A DNA stretch of 64,000 bases, from assembly GCA_036378675.1 (NCBI GenBank), contig DASUWA010000032.1:1-64000 (forward strand). The letters are read 5' to 3'. Position 1 is the stretch's first letter, and each line of letters starts with the position of its first letter. The position numbers were made by a program, and so were the translations under genes. Below the pieces are notes generated by a model. That model saw nothing but the letters and a program-made list of their open reading frames with translations, ran no database searches and was not told the DNA's origin. Positions 26,561 through 33,960 of this stretch are shown here, one piece after another. Source of the stretch: Acidimicrobiales bacterium (GTDB lineage: Bacteria; Actinomycetota; Acidimicrobiia; Acidimicrobiales; Palsa-688).

Positions 26561-27242
26561 GCCCACACCCGCGGCGACGGTTGTCCCGCTTCGCGACGGC
26601 CCGGGCGGAATCGAGGTTCTGCTTCTCCGCCGGAACTCGCGAGGTGCGTTCGGGGGGATGTGGGTGTTCCCCGGTGGGCAGGTCGATCCAGGCGACATGG
26701 CGCTGGAGCCGGGAGGCGTGACCGGACACGACGAGAGCGCCGAGATCTCTGCTGCAAGGCGGGCCGCGGTGCGCGAAGCCTGGGAGGAGGCGGGATTGGA
26801 CCTCTCCCACCGGGAGCTGGTGACCCTGTCGTTTTGGATTCCCCCGCCCGCAGCCCCAAGGAGGTTTGCCACCTGGTTCTTCCTCGCTGAAGCCGACGGC
26901 GAGGTGGTGGTGGACCAGGGAGAGATCCACGACCATCAGTGGATGTCCCCATCGGCGGCGATGGCAGCGAGGGATGCCGGCGAGGTGGAGCTGGCGCCGC
27001 CCACCTATACGACGCTGTGGTGGGTGGGCCGCCAGGACGACGTGAAGTCGGCGCTGTCAGAAGCGGCGTCCCGGACGCCAGAGCGGTTCGCAACACACCT
27101 CGGGTTCGAATCGGACGGGTCGCTCGCGGCGACCCTTTGGCAGGGGGATGCGGGCTACGAGGACGGCGACATCGGAAGGCCCGGCCCGCGCCGGCGGCTG
27201 TGGATGCAACCCGCAGGGTGGCGGGTGGAGATCGACGGGTAG
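26553..27242 (+). CDS. NUDIX hydrolase (NUDT19-like)
   Basis: A 229-residue pyrophosphohydrolase. The Nudix box is split by a short insertion, as in the NUDT19-like group. FPGGQVDPGDMALEPGG is followed by AARRAAVREAWEEAGLDL, which holds the metal-binding REAWEEAGL. Relatives hydrolyse CoA or acyl-CoA derivatives, but the substrate is not certain here. GTG 26553 lies inside the last codons of the NERD gene, giving a coupled start; upstream codons are not family-like. It is followed 11 bp later by a MarR gene. Nucleotide-pool cleaning would fit the repair context, but that is a guess. Confidence 0.82.
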   Translation: MTEPTPAATVVPLRDGPGGIEVLLLRRNSRGAFGGMWVFPGGQVDPGDMALEPGGVTGHDESAEISAARRAAVREAWEEAGLDLSHRELVTLSFWIPPPAAPRRFATWFFLAEADGEVVVDQGEIHDHQWMSPSAAMAARDAGEVELAPPTYTTLWWVGRQDDVKSALSEAASRTPERFATHLGFESDGSLAATLWQGDAGYEDGDIGRPGPRRRLWMQPAGWRVEIDG

Positions 27243-27253
27243 GTTCGCCCGGC

Positions 27254-27769
27254 ATGGCCCGCCCCCGACCTTTGCGATTCGATCCGATCGCCGAGGCGCG
27301 GCGTCAGTGGGAGGCCCACGGCTGGGCGGAGGCGGCCGGTGGGATGGCGGCGGTGACTTCCGTCTTCCGCGCGCAGCAGATCTTCCTTGCACGGATCGAC
27401 GCGGTCCTACGTCCTCTCGAACTGACTTTCGCGAGGTACGAGGTCCTGATGCTTCTGTCGTTCAGCCGGACGGGAGCCCTCCCGTTGAACAAGGTCGGCG
27501 CCCGGCTACAGGTCCACCCGACCAGCGTGACCAACGCGGTCGACCGCCTCGAGAGGCAGGGCCTTATCCGCCGGGTCCCGCACGCAACCGACAAACGCAC
27601 CACCCTTGCGGAGATCACCGAGGAGGGCAGGCGCGTCGCCCTCAAGGCGACCGATGCGGTCAATCGTGAGGTGTTCGACCTGCCGGGGCTGACTGCGGCT
27701 CAGCTTGACGAGCTCGTCGGCCTGCTTGGTGAGTTGCGCGCCGGCGCCGGGGATTTCGAGTCCACTTAG
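27254..27769 (+). CDS. MarR-family transcriptional regulator
   Basis: A 171-residue winged-helix protein. The core is VLRPLELTFARYEVLMLLSF, followed by the recognition region RLQVHPTSVTNAVDRLERQG and the wing LIRRVPHATDKRTTLAEIT. A longer than usual N-terminal helix (RFDPIAEARRQWEAHGW) precedes the dimer helices; this RxxWxxHGW style is common in actinobacterial MarR proteins. It is the third gene of the NERD-NUDIX-MarR unit and is convergent with herA, 30 bp away. The ligand and operator are unknown. Confidence 0.85.
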   Translation: MARPRPLRFDPIAEARRQWEAHGWAEAAGGMAAVTSVFRAQQIFLARIDAVLRPLELTFARYEVLMLLSFSRTGALPLNKVGARLQVHPTSVTNAVDRLERQGLIRRVPHATDKRTTLAEITEEGRRVALKATDAVNREVFDLPGLTAAQLDELVGLLGELRAGAGDFEST

Positions 27770-27799
27770 CGCGGCAGCGAGGCTGTTCCTATTCGACTC

Positions 27800-29437
27800 C
27801 TAATCGACCAGCGCTGCCGTGTTGGCGGCAGCGGGCGGCCTGGCTGCGGGAGGCGCCGGGGTCCGCTTGACCAGATCGCTGTAGAGATCGATGAGCGCGG
27901 GGACTGCGAACGGTGCGTGCAGGTTGACGAGCAGGCACTCGCCGGGCATAAGCGTCTGTATCTCGGCGCTCTGCGCGCCGATGTCCTGCTTCGACGACGA
28001 GCGAAGCATGTTGCGGTCCTTCTCGTCGGCGAGACCGAGAATGAAGAAGGTGTTGAACTGGCTGAGCAATTCGTCCTCGAGCAGCTTCGGCTGCTGCGTG
28101 ACCGCGCACAGCCCGACGTTGAACTTCCTTCCCTCGCGTGCGACTCGCGGGAAAACATTCGACTCCCTGTCTTTGCTCGCCCCTAGCACTCGTTGAGCCT
28201 CTTCGAGCGCGATAGACACGACCGGCATCCGTAGGTGTCGATCCGGGTCGTCGAGGTACGCGCCCTGCCAGGTCTCGAGCACACGCCTCGCGAGGAACGA
28301 TGCAACCAGCACTTCCTCCGTCGAACCCAAGCCGCTCACGTCGACAAGAACCACCCGCCCGGCGAGCAGCTCGTCGATGATCCGTTGACCCGCTGACAAC
28401 CCGCTGTCCGTCGCGATGCACCGAAGGTCCACTATCCGGCGGGCGCGCCGGTGGACCACCTGCAAGGTGTTCAGCGCGACCCTCGACGAGATCTCCACGT
28501 CCCTGAAACCGGCGAGGTCCTCGATGGCCGCGAAGTCGGCAAGCCAAGAGAGACCATCGACGCCATAGTGCCGTTCGAGTTCGTAAAGTGCCTCCTCTTG
28601 GGGACGGCTCCACTCGTAAGCCGTTCTCAGGTCGTCCACGGTCAGCTCGCCGAGGCTTATGCGCAAGGCCGAAGAACCCGGTAGCGAGCGGTTGGCGTAG
28701 ACCCGCAGCATCTCGCCGGCCCACGGATGCCTGGCCAGCGCGTTTCGGTACTCGCCGTGAGGATCCACGAGCAGCAGCGAGTAGCGCCCGTTCGCCCGCA
28801 TCACCCCGGCGGCCAAGACCTGCATCAGGTTGGACTTGCCCATGCCGGTGGTCGCGAAGATCCCCACGTGGGTGGCGAGCGACTCTCCCGGGATCCCGAC
28901 GGTGAAGTCGACGACGGCCTCGCCGCTGCGCAGCCGTCCGATCGGAAGGTCGCCCATCCTTCCCGCCAGGAACGCGAAGTCCTCCGCCTGCGGCGCGACG
29001 ACAGCTGCGAATTGCGAGGGCAGGCTCTTCGGCTTTCGAAACGCCGTCCGCACCCCGCCCGATCCCGGTTCAGGTGGGGCCAGATATCCGAGGCAGCGGC
29101 ACTCCGCCACCCGGTAGGTTCGCCGGCCCTGCTCGTGCAACGGGTGGAGGCCCGATTCACCGCGCTCGTCATCGGCAAGCAGCGTCCCGGCGACGCGCTC
29201 CGCCCATCCGGGCTCGCGGTGCTCGCTTCCGTAGGTGACGTCGACAACCCGGAACAGGTAACGCCGGTCGGTCGCCTCGTCCACCGCGACGAGCAGCTCG
29301 CCGATGAACAGGTCCTCGTCCGGCGCTGCCCTGAACACCCCCTCGAGCACGCTGCGCCCGTAGAGGCGGCCGCGGATGTGGCGCGCGCCGGCGAGCAGGT
29401 CCGGTCGTGTCTGGTCGGCCACGGTCAGGTCCGTCAC
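27800..29437 (-). CDS. herA: HerA-type hexameric DNA translocase (HAS-barrel/DUF87 ATPase)
   Basis: A 545-residue RecA/FtsK-fold ATPase. The N-terminal beta barrel (HAS type, about residues 15-120) precedes Walker A ATTGMGKSN at 195-203. The Walker B region is VSIALEEAQRVLG, and an Arg-finger or sensor segment follows (VTQQPKLLEDELLSQFNTFF). HerA pumps double-stranded DNA and drives the NurA nuclease for end resection. nurA lies 238 bp upstream on the same strand, which is the diagnostic pairing. HerA-NurA is best known from archaea and Deinococcus-Thermus, and less often reported here. It is more likely repair than a stand-alone defence system, since Ku-LigD and SbcCD flank it. Confidence 0.87.
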   Translation of the reverse strand: MTDLTVADQTRPDLLAGARHIRGRLYGRSVLEGVFRAAPDEDLFIGELLVAVDEATDRRYLFRVVDVTYGSEHREPGWAERVAGTLLADDERGESGLHPLHEQGRRTYRVAECRCLGYLAPPEPGSGGVRTAFRKPKSLPSQFAAVVAPQAEDFAFLAGRMGDLPIGRLRSGEAVVDFTVGIPGESLATHVGIFATTGMGKSNLMQVLAAGVMRANGRYSLLLVDPHGEYRNALARHPWAGEMLRVYANRSLPGSSALRISLGELTVDDLRTAYEWSRPQEEALYELERHYGVDGLSWLADFAAIEDLAGFRDVEISSRVALNTLQVVHRRARRIVDLRCIATDSGLSAGQRIIDELLAGRVVLVDVSGLGSTEEVLVASFLARRVLETWQGAYLDDPDRHLRMPVVSIALEEAQRVLGASKDRESNVFPRVAREGRKFNVGLCAVTQQPKLLEDELLSQFNTFFILGLADEKDRNMLRSSSKQDIGAQSAEIQTLMPGECLLVNLHAPFAVPALIDLYSDLVKRTPAPPAARPPAAANTAALVD

Positions 29438-29675
29438 GGGGCCAGTCTGTCAGCCCGGTGCGACGCTCCTGTGTGACCGCTTGTCTCGTCGGGGGTGCCG
29501 AGTTTTTGTGGTGCATCCGGTTTCTGTGGGACAAACGACGAGGTTTAGGTCGCGTATGTACCGGAGAAACCGGATGTACCAGATTTCGCAGCTCACGAGG
29601 CCCCACACCGCCCGCACCAGAGCAGGACCGCTGGGCGCGCTGGGCGCGATAGGCCCGCTAGGCCCGCCAGGCCCG
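29438..29675 (-). repeat. herA-nurA gap: 17-bp inverted repeat plus 9-bp tandem repeats
   Basis: A 238-bp gap between the nurA stop and the herA start. TGGTGCATCCGGTTTCT (29509-29525) and AGAAACCGGATGTACCA (29565-29581) form an inverted repeat with one mismatch around a 39-base spacer. Nearer nurA, six 9-bp units follow (GCTGGGCGC twice, then AGGCCCGCT-type four times, 29632-29686), running into the last codons of nurA. No gene is seen here. Confidence 0.7.
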
Positions 29676-30638
29676 CTAGGCCCGCTCCATCAGCCGGTGA
29701 CGGTCGGCGAAGGCCCTTTCCCGGACGTCGAGAGGCACGCCCAGACGGTCGAGCTCCTCCTCGATCTGGTTCCACACCTCTTCGCGTACGTGTGAGCCGC
29801 ATGCGGCGAGCCGGTCGGCGACGCTGAGCGGGTACGGGTATCCGGGGAAGGCAGCGTCGTCGCAGAGGGCCGACAAAGAAGACAACGCCGGCGCGGGATC
29901 GCAATCCGCAGGCAAGTCGACCCTGAACGAGAAGCGGGCGTCAGGATCCATCCTCGCCACGACAACCTGGATGCCGGCGCCCACATCCGGACGCGTCCGC
30001 GCCACCGGGACCCACCAGCACTGACGCTGTCCCAGTGACTCGTCCGCGATCCGCTCCAGCTGGCCGAGAAGCGGAGCGCCGTTCCACGAAAGTGAGGTGT
30101 GCTTGGTGACGCCGGCGACCAACACCTCGCGCTCCGCCGCCCGGGCCAACAACGACGCCAGCCACGACGAGGGAATCCGCCAATCCGGTTGAAGGTCGCC
30201 GTCCACGAGGACCATTCCGCCCGGGTCCGCCTCTTCCACGCAACGGGCGACCATCGACCATTCCTTCCAGTCCCTCACCAGGTTCACGTCGACAGGAGAG
30301 TCGGGCGAGACCGGAGCCCCCAACGCCGACAAAGATCGCCTTTCCTCGCCCAAACCGAAGAGGAACGCTTGCAGGGTTCCTTCGTCCTCGAGGACCGAGC
30401 TGCCGCCAGTCCAGCGGACGCGGGCCGCTCTGGCCGCGTACACCTGCAGGCACCGGGCGTCGGCGATCAGCGCCTGACCTCCGTCCACCGCCCACACGTC
30501 CATCGGGGCGGACCCACGACCGAGGGGCGACAGCGCGATCCGCTCCTCGAACACCAGATCGGAGCCGGACGGGTCCCGAAGGCCGCTGGCAACCGCACCG
30601 CTGAGCAGTTCTGCGATCCGGGCGCCGGCCGCGCTCAC
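29676..30638 (-). CDS. nurA: NurA-domain 5'-3' nuclease
   Basis: A 320-residue nuclease that works with HerA to resect DNA ends. NurA landmarks are MDVWAVDGGQALIADARC (the metal-binding aspartate after a beta strand), GMVLVDGDLQPDW and GVTKHTSLSWNG, which match the DGS, DG-L and K-T motifs of the family. The C-terminus (VREEVWNQIEEELDRLGVPL) is helical. It ends with four codons formed by a 9-bp repeat. It is divergent from ku; the 165-bp gap holds a tandem repeat array. Sequence divergence from archaeal NurA is high, so motif positions are my reading. Confidence 0.8.
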   Translation of the reverse strand: MSAAGARIAELLSGAVASGLRDPSGSDLVFEERIALSPLGRGSAPMDVWAVDGGQALIADARCLQVYAARAARVRWTGGSSVLEDEGTLQAFLFGLGEERRSLSALGAPVSPDSPVDVNLVRDWKEWSMVARCVEEADPGGMVLVDGDLQPDWRIPSSWLASLLARAAEREVLVAGVTKHTSLSWNGAPLLGQLERIADESLGQRQCWWVPVARTRPDVGAGIQVVVARMDPDARFSFRVDLPADCDPAPALSSLSALCDDAAFPGYPYPLSVADRLAACGSHVREEVWNQIEEELDRLGVPLDVRERAFADRHRLMERA

Positions 30639-30650
30639 GGAGGGGTCAGG

Positions 30651-30768
30651 ATGCCCGCCTTGCGGCTCAAGGAAATGCCCGCCTTGCGGCTCAAGGAAAT
30701 GCCCGCCTTCCGGCGTCAGGATGCCCGCCTTCCGGCGTGAGGAAATGCCCGCCTTCCGGCGTGAGGAT
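30651..30768. repeat. Five-copy 22-24 bp tandem repeat in the nurA/ku divergent promoter
   Basis: Units start at 30651, 30675, 30699, 30721 and 30745 (periods 24, 24, 22, 24). Each has ATGCCCGCCTT followed by GCGGCTCAAGG or CCGGCGTGAGG; a degenerate sixth start is at 30769. GCC-GGAA-GGC on the minus strand is a small hairpin in each of the last three units. The array fills most of the gap between nurA and ku. It could be a protein-binding array or simple slippage. Confidence 0.85.
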
Positions 30769-30803
30769 ATGCAGAGCGTCTGACATCAGGGAAGAATGTT
30801 GTC

Positions 30804-31592
30804 ATGCCTAGGGCCATCTGGAGCGGTTCGGTCAGCTTTGGGCTGGTCAACGTACCGGTCAAGCTTGTCACCGCGACATCTCCGAAAGACGTCCGGTTCC
30901 ACCAACTGCACGACGAGGACGGCGGCCGCATCAACCAGAAGCGAGTGTGCTCGATCGACGGTGAGGAGGTCGCCTACGACCACATCGTCAAGGGTTACGA
31001 CATCGGCGGGGGCCGGTACGTGACGGTGACCCAGGAGGAGCTGTCCGGCCTCGACCCGGCGGCGACGAGAACGATCGACATCGAGGAGTTCGTCGATCTC
31101 TCCGACATCGATCCGCTCTTCTTCGAGCACAGCTACTACCTCGTTCCTGACGGGCGAGCAGAGAAGCCGTTCGCCCTGCTCGCGGAGACGATGGCCCGGA
31201 CCGGAAAGGTCGCCATGGGCCGGTTCGTGTTGCGCACCAAGCAGTACCTCGCCACCATCCGCGCCAAGGACGGCGTTCTGGTTCTTTCCACCATGTTGTA
31301 CGCCGACGAGGTCGTCGACACTGGGGAGCTCGAAGTGCCGAAGACTGCGGACACTCAACCGAGCGAGCGGGAGCTGAAGATGGCGGAGCAGTTGGTCGAG
31401 TCGTTGTCGGCGCCGTTCGAGCCCGAGAAGTACCACGACGATTACAGGGAGAAGGTTCTCGCGATGATCGACGCCAAGGCCGAGGGTGAGGAGGTCGTGG
31501 CTCCGGAGGCGCCCGAACCGGCTGCACCGGTCGTCGATCTGATGGCGGCGTTGGAGGAAAGCCTCGCCCGGGCGAAGAAGAGGTCCGCCTGA
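30804..31592 (+). CDS. ku: Ku protein (NHEJ end-binding homodimer)
   Basis: A 262-residue bacterial Ku that threads onto DNA double-strand ends and recruits LigD. It starts MPRAIWSGSVSFGLVNVPVK, the universal bacterial Ku opening, then RFHQLHDEDGGRI and KGYDIGGGRYV. The core ends with KYLATIRAKDG-like LRTKQYLATIRAKDG and the SAPFEPEKYHDDYREKV block. A short acidic then basic tail (LARAKKRSA) follows, shorter than the lysine-rich tails of some Ku proteins. The LigD polymerase gene begins four bases downstream. The repeat array lies directly upstream. Confidence 0.95.
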   Translation: MPRAIWSGSVSFGLVNVPVKLVTATSPKDVRFHQLHDEDGGRINQKRVCSIDGEEVAYDHIVKGYDIGGGRYVTVTQEELSGLDPAATRTIDIEEFVDLSDIDPLFFEHSYYLVPDGRAEKPFALLAETMARTGKVAMGRFVLRTKQYLATIRAKDGVLVLSTMLYADEVVDTGELEVPKTADTQPSERELKMAEQLVESLSAPFEPEKYHDDYREKVLAMIDAKAEGEEVVAPEAPEPAAPVVDLMAALEESLARAKKRSA

Positions 31593-31596
31593 TCCG

Positions 31597-32490
31597 GTGC
31601 CGCAGCCACAGCGTGTAGAAGTTCGTATAGGGCAGCGGAGCCTCAGCCTCTCCAATCTCGACAAAGTGCTATGGCCCGAAACCGGTTTTACCAAGGGTCA
31701 GTTGATCGATTATTACTCCCGGATCGCGCCGGTGATGGTTCCCCACTTGACCCGGCGACCGATAACGCTTCGAAGGTGGCCGAACGGCGTCAACGCGACG
31801 TCTTTTTTCGAGAAGAACTGCCCGTCGCACAAGCCTCCCTGGGTGGAGTCGGTGCTCATGGGGGACGTCAACTACTGCCTCATCGACGAGCCGGCCGCGC
31901 TCGTGTGGGTGGCCAACCTCGCTTCGATCGAGGTCCATCCGAGTCTGGCCCAAGCCCCCGACCTGGAGGTGCCCACCGCTGTCGTGTTCGATCTCGATCC
32001 GGGCGCCCCGGCCGACGTGATCACGTGCGCGGAGGTTGCGGTCATCCTTCGCGACGCCCTTCACCGGCTCGGGCTGCAGGCCTGGCCGAAAACATCAGGC
32101 AGCAAGGGAATCCAGGTCTACGCACCCCTCAACAGCGGCGCCGACTACGACCGGGTGAAACCCTTTGCCCAGGCGGTTGCGCAGCTGCTGGAGCGGGAGC
32201 ATCCGGACCTCATCGTGAGCGTGATGGAGAAGTCCCGAAGGAAAAAGAAAGTGTTCATCGATTGGAGCCAGAACACCGCATCCAAAACGACAGTCGCGGT
32301 GTACTCCGTGCGGGCGTTGGAGCGTCCGAGCGTCTCAACACCGGTCACGTGGGACGAGCTGGATAACGCCTTGTCGTCGAAGGACGCATCGATGCTGCGC
32401 TTCGAGCCCGAGCAGGTCGTGGAGAGAGTCGACCGTCTCGGGGATCTTCACGCCCCGGTGCTCGATGTTCAGCAGGAGCTCCCGGTTTAG
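31597..32490 (+). CDS. LigD-type NHEJ polymerase (stand-alone Pol domain)
   Basis: A 297-residue archaeo-eukaryotic primase-fold polymerase that fills gaps at broken ends. Catalytic aspartates appear in VVFDLDPG (about residues 132 and 134) and later in FIDWSQN. The substrate loops FFEKNCPSHKPPWV and KTSGSKGIQVYAPL match LigD Pol domains. No nuclease or ATP-dependent ligase domain is attached and none is elsewhere in the window, so the system is split. The GTG start is five bases after the ku stop region. It is convergent with the glpK-like gene, the ends overlapping by 4 bp. Confidence 0.92.
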   Translation: MPQPQRVEVRIGQRSLSLSNLDKVLWPETGFTKGQLIDYYSRIAPVMVPHLTRRPITLRRWPNGVNATSFFEKNCPSHKPPWVESVLMGDVNYCLIDEPAALVWVANLASIEVHPSLAQAPDLEVPTAVVFDLDPGAPADVITCAEVAVILRDALHRLGLQAWPKTSGSKGIQVYAPLNSGADYDRVKPFAQAVAQLLEREHPDLIVSVMEKSRRKKKVFIDWSQNTASKTTVAVYSVRALERPSVSTPVTWDELDNALSSKDASMLRFEPEQVVERVDRLGDLHAPVLDVQQELPV

Positions 32491-33932
32491 AAGCCGAGTT
32501 CGCTGAGCTCCGGGTACCAGCGAGCGGCTTTCTCCGTTGCCGCGCGCCAGCGGTCCCGGTTTGAGGGCCGTCCGCTCGGTTCGATCACGGCGCGGGGCTT
32601 CCATGTTGCCGCGATGTCGTCGAAGCCGCTCCACGCGCCGGTTGTCAGGCCGGCTAGCAGTCCGGCGCCGAGGGTGGTCGCTTCGAGCTCCCGGGAGATC
32701 TCCATCGGACGGTCGCACGCGTCGGCGAGTGCCTGCACGAAGACGACGTTGGCGCTCATGCCTCCGTCAACCCTCAGGTGCTCGACGTTCAGCTCGGCGT
32801 CGCGTTCGGCGGCTTCGAGAAGGTCCGCTCCGGAGTGAGCGATGCCTTCGAGCACTGCCCGTACCAGCTCGGGTTTTCCCGATCCTCGGGTGAGGCCGAA
32901 CACGGCGCCGCGCGCGCCGAAGTCCCATTGAGGCGTCCCATAGCCGAGAAGAGCAGGGACAGCCACGACGCCGCCCGTGTCGTCGCATTGCGCGGCGACC
33001 GTCTCAGAATCTGCGGCGCTGGAGAGGATGCCAAGGTCCTCGACCATCCAGTCGACTGCTGTCCCTGCAGCGAGCATGATCGCTTCGACTCCCCAGGTCG
33101 GTTTGCCTTTCCGGGTCCAAGCGATGATGGGAAAACATCCACCTCGACCGCGCGTGGCGAAACTCGGTCGCGCATCCCCGGTGCAGACATCGAGCATCGC
33201 TCCGGTGCCGAAGGTCACTTTGGCAAGCCCGGCCTTGGTGCATCCCTGGCCGGCAAGCGATCCTTGCTGATCTCCGATGAGGGAGCAGATCGGCAACTCG
33301 CCGGCCAGCTCGCCGGCGGTCCCTAGGTTGCCGGTCGAGTCGACGACTTGCGGCAGGGCCGAAAGAGAGATGCCGAGACGTTCGGTCAGCGCCTTGTGCC
33401 AGCCACTCCCGTCGGTGCTGTAGAGACCAGTGACCCCTGCGTTGCTCGGATCGGTTATGTGCAGACGGCCGCCGCTCAGTGTCCACGCGATCCACGAGTC
33501 GACGGTGCCGAGCTTCGCGTTTTCTCGTTGTTCGGGGGCGAGTTGGTCGAGGAGCCACGCGAACTTCGTCGCCGACTCGCTGGGGGAGAAGCGGATTCCT
33601 TCGGCCTGAAGCTCGAGGCAGGTTCCGACCGTGCGCAGATCCTGCCAGCCGAGTCCCGGCCCGAGAGGTTGACCTGTGTTCGAATCCCACGCGATCGCGG
33701 AGGCTCGCTGCGCGGTTATGCCGACCGCCTCGACCGGGCCGCCGGCAGCGAGCGCCTCGCGCGCAGTTTCAAGGACTGCTGTCGCCATCGCGGCAGGGTC
33801 GAACTCGACCAGTCCCGGCATGGGAACCGATGGCGGAAGGGACCGGCGCCGGACTTGTTCGACGGTTGCGTCGGGTCTGACGATTGCGGCACGGACACTG
33901 CTGGTTCCGACGTCCACCACCAGGATGCTCAT
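32487..33932 (-). CDS. glpK: FGGY-family kinase, probable glycerol kinase
   Basis: A 481-residue sugar or polyol kinase of the ASKHA fold. Landmarks are the phosphate loop VVDVGTSSVRAAIV at the N-terminus and VEAVGITAQRASAIAWD with GLGWQDLRT, typical of glycerol-kinase-like FGGY enzymes. TFGTGAMLDVCTG, VPALLGYGTPQWDFGARG and LRVDGGMSANVVFVQALAD follow. The ATG at 33932 directly precedes the first motif; an upstream start at 33980 would overlap the flavoprotein gene by 20 bp. It is the third gene of a glpD-containing operon, which supports glycerol as substrate. It is divergent from classic GlpK, so another polyol is possible. Confidence 0.78.
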   Translation of the reverse strand: MSILVVDVGTSSVRAAIVRPDATVEQVRRRSLPPSVPMPGLVEFDPAAMATAVLETAREALAAGGPVEAVGITAQRASAIAWDSNTGQPLGPGLGWQDLRTVGTCLELQAEGIRFSPSESATKFAWLLDQLAPEQRENAKLGTVDSWIAWTLSGGRLHITDPSNAGVTGLYSTDGSGWHKALTERLGISLSALPQVVDSTGNLGTAGELAGELPICSLIGDQQGSLAGQGCTKAGLAKVTFGTGAMLDVCTGDARPSFATRGRGGCFPIIAWTRKGKPTWGVEAIMLAAGTAVDWMVEDLGILSSAADSETVAAQCDDTGGVVAVPALLGYGTPQWDFGARGAVFGLTRGSGKPELVRAVLEGIAHSGADLLEAAERDAELNVEHLRVDGGMSANVVFVQALADACDRPMEISRELEATTLGAGLLAGLTTGAWSGFDDIAATWKPRAVIEPSGRPSNRDRWRAATEKAARWYPELSELGF

Positions 33933-33960
33933 CGGTTGCTGGTCACCCTTTCGAGTTGCG

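Noticed and set aside
27800-30638. HerA-NurA as a stand-alone phage-defence system
   Set aside because: No SIR2, DUF4297 or other effector is attached, no mobile element signs are seen, and repair genes flank it on both sides. DNA repair is the simpler reading.
30099-30740. Open frame opposite nurA reading RLKEMPA repeats
   Set aside because: The repeat peptide is only the translation of the 24-bp array and the rest is antisense to nurA. No ribosome site or family match is visible.
30651-30768. CRISPR-like array
   Set aside because: Units are directly adjacent with no spacers, are only 22-24 bp and vary between units. No cas gene is near. The same applies to the 21-bp array at 51411-51473.
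33677-33690. tRNA-like T-loop GTTCGAATCCC
   Set aside because: It lies within the glycerol-kinase coding sequence and no acceptor stem or anticodon arm can be built around it. A similar GTTCGAATC at about 27106 is inside the NUDIX gene.
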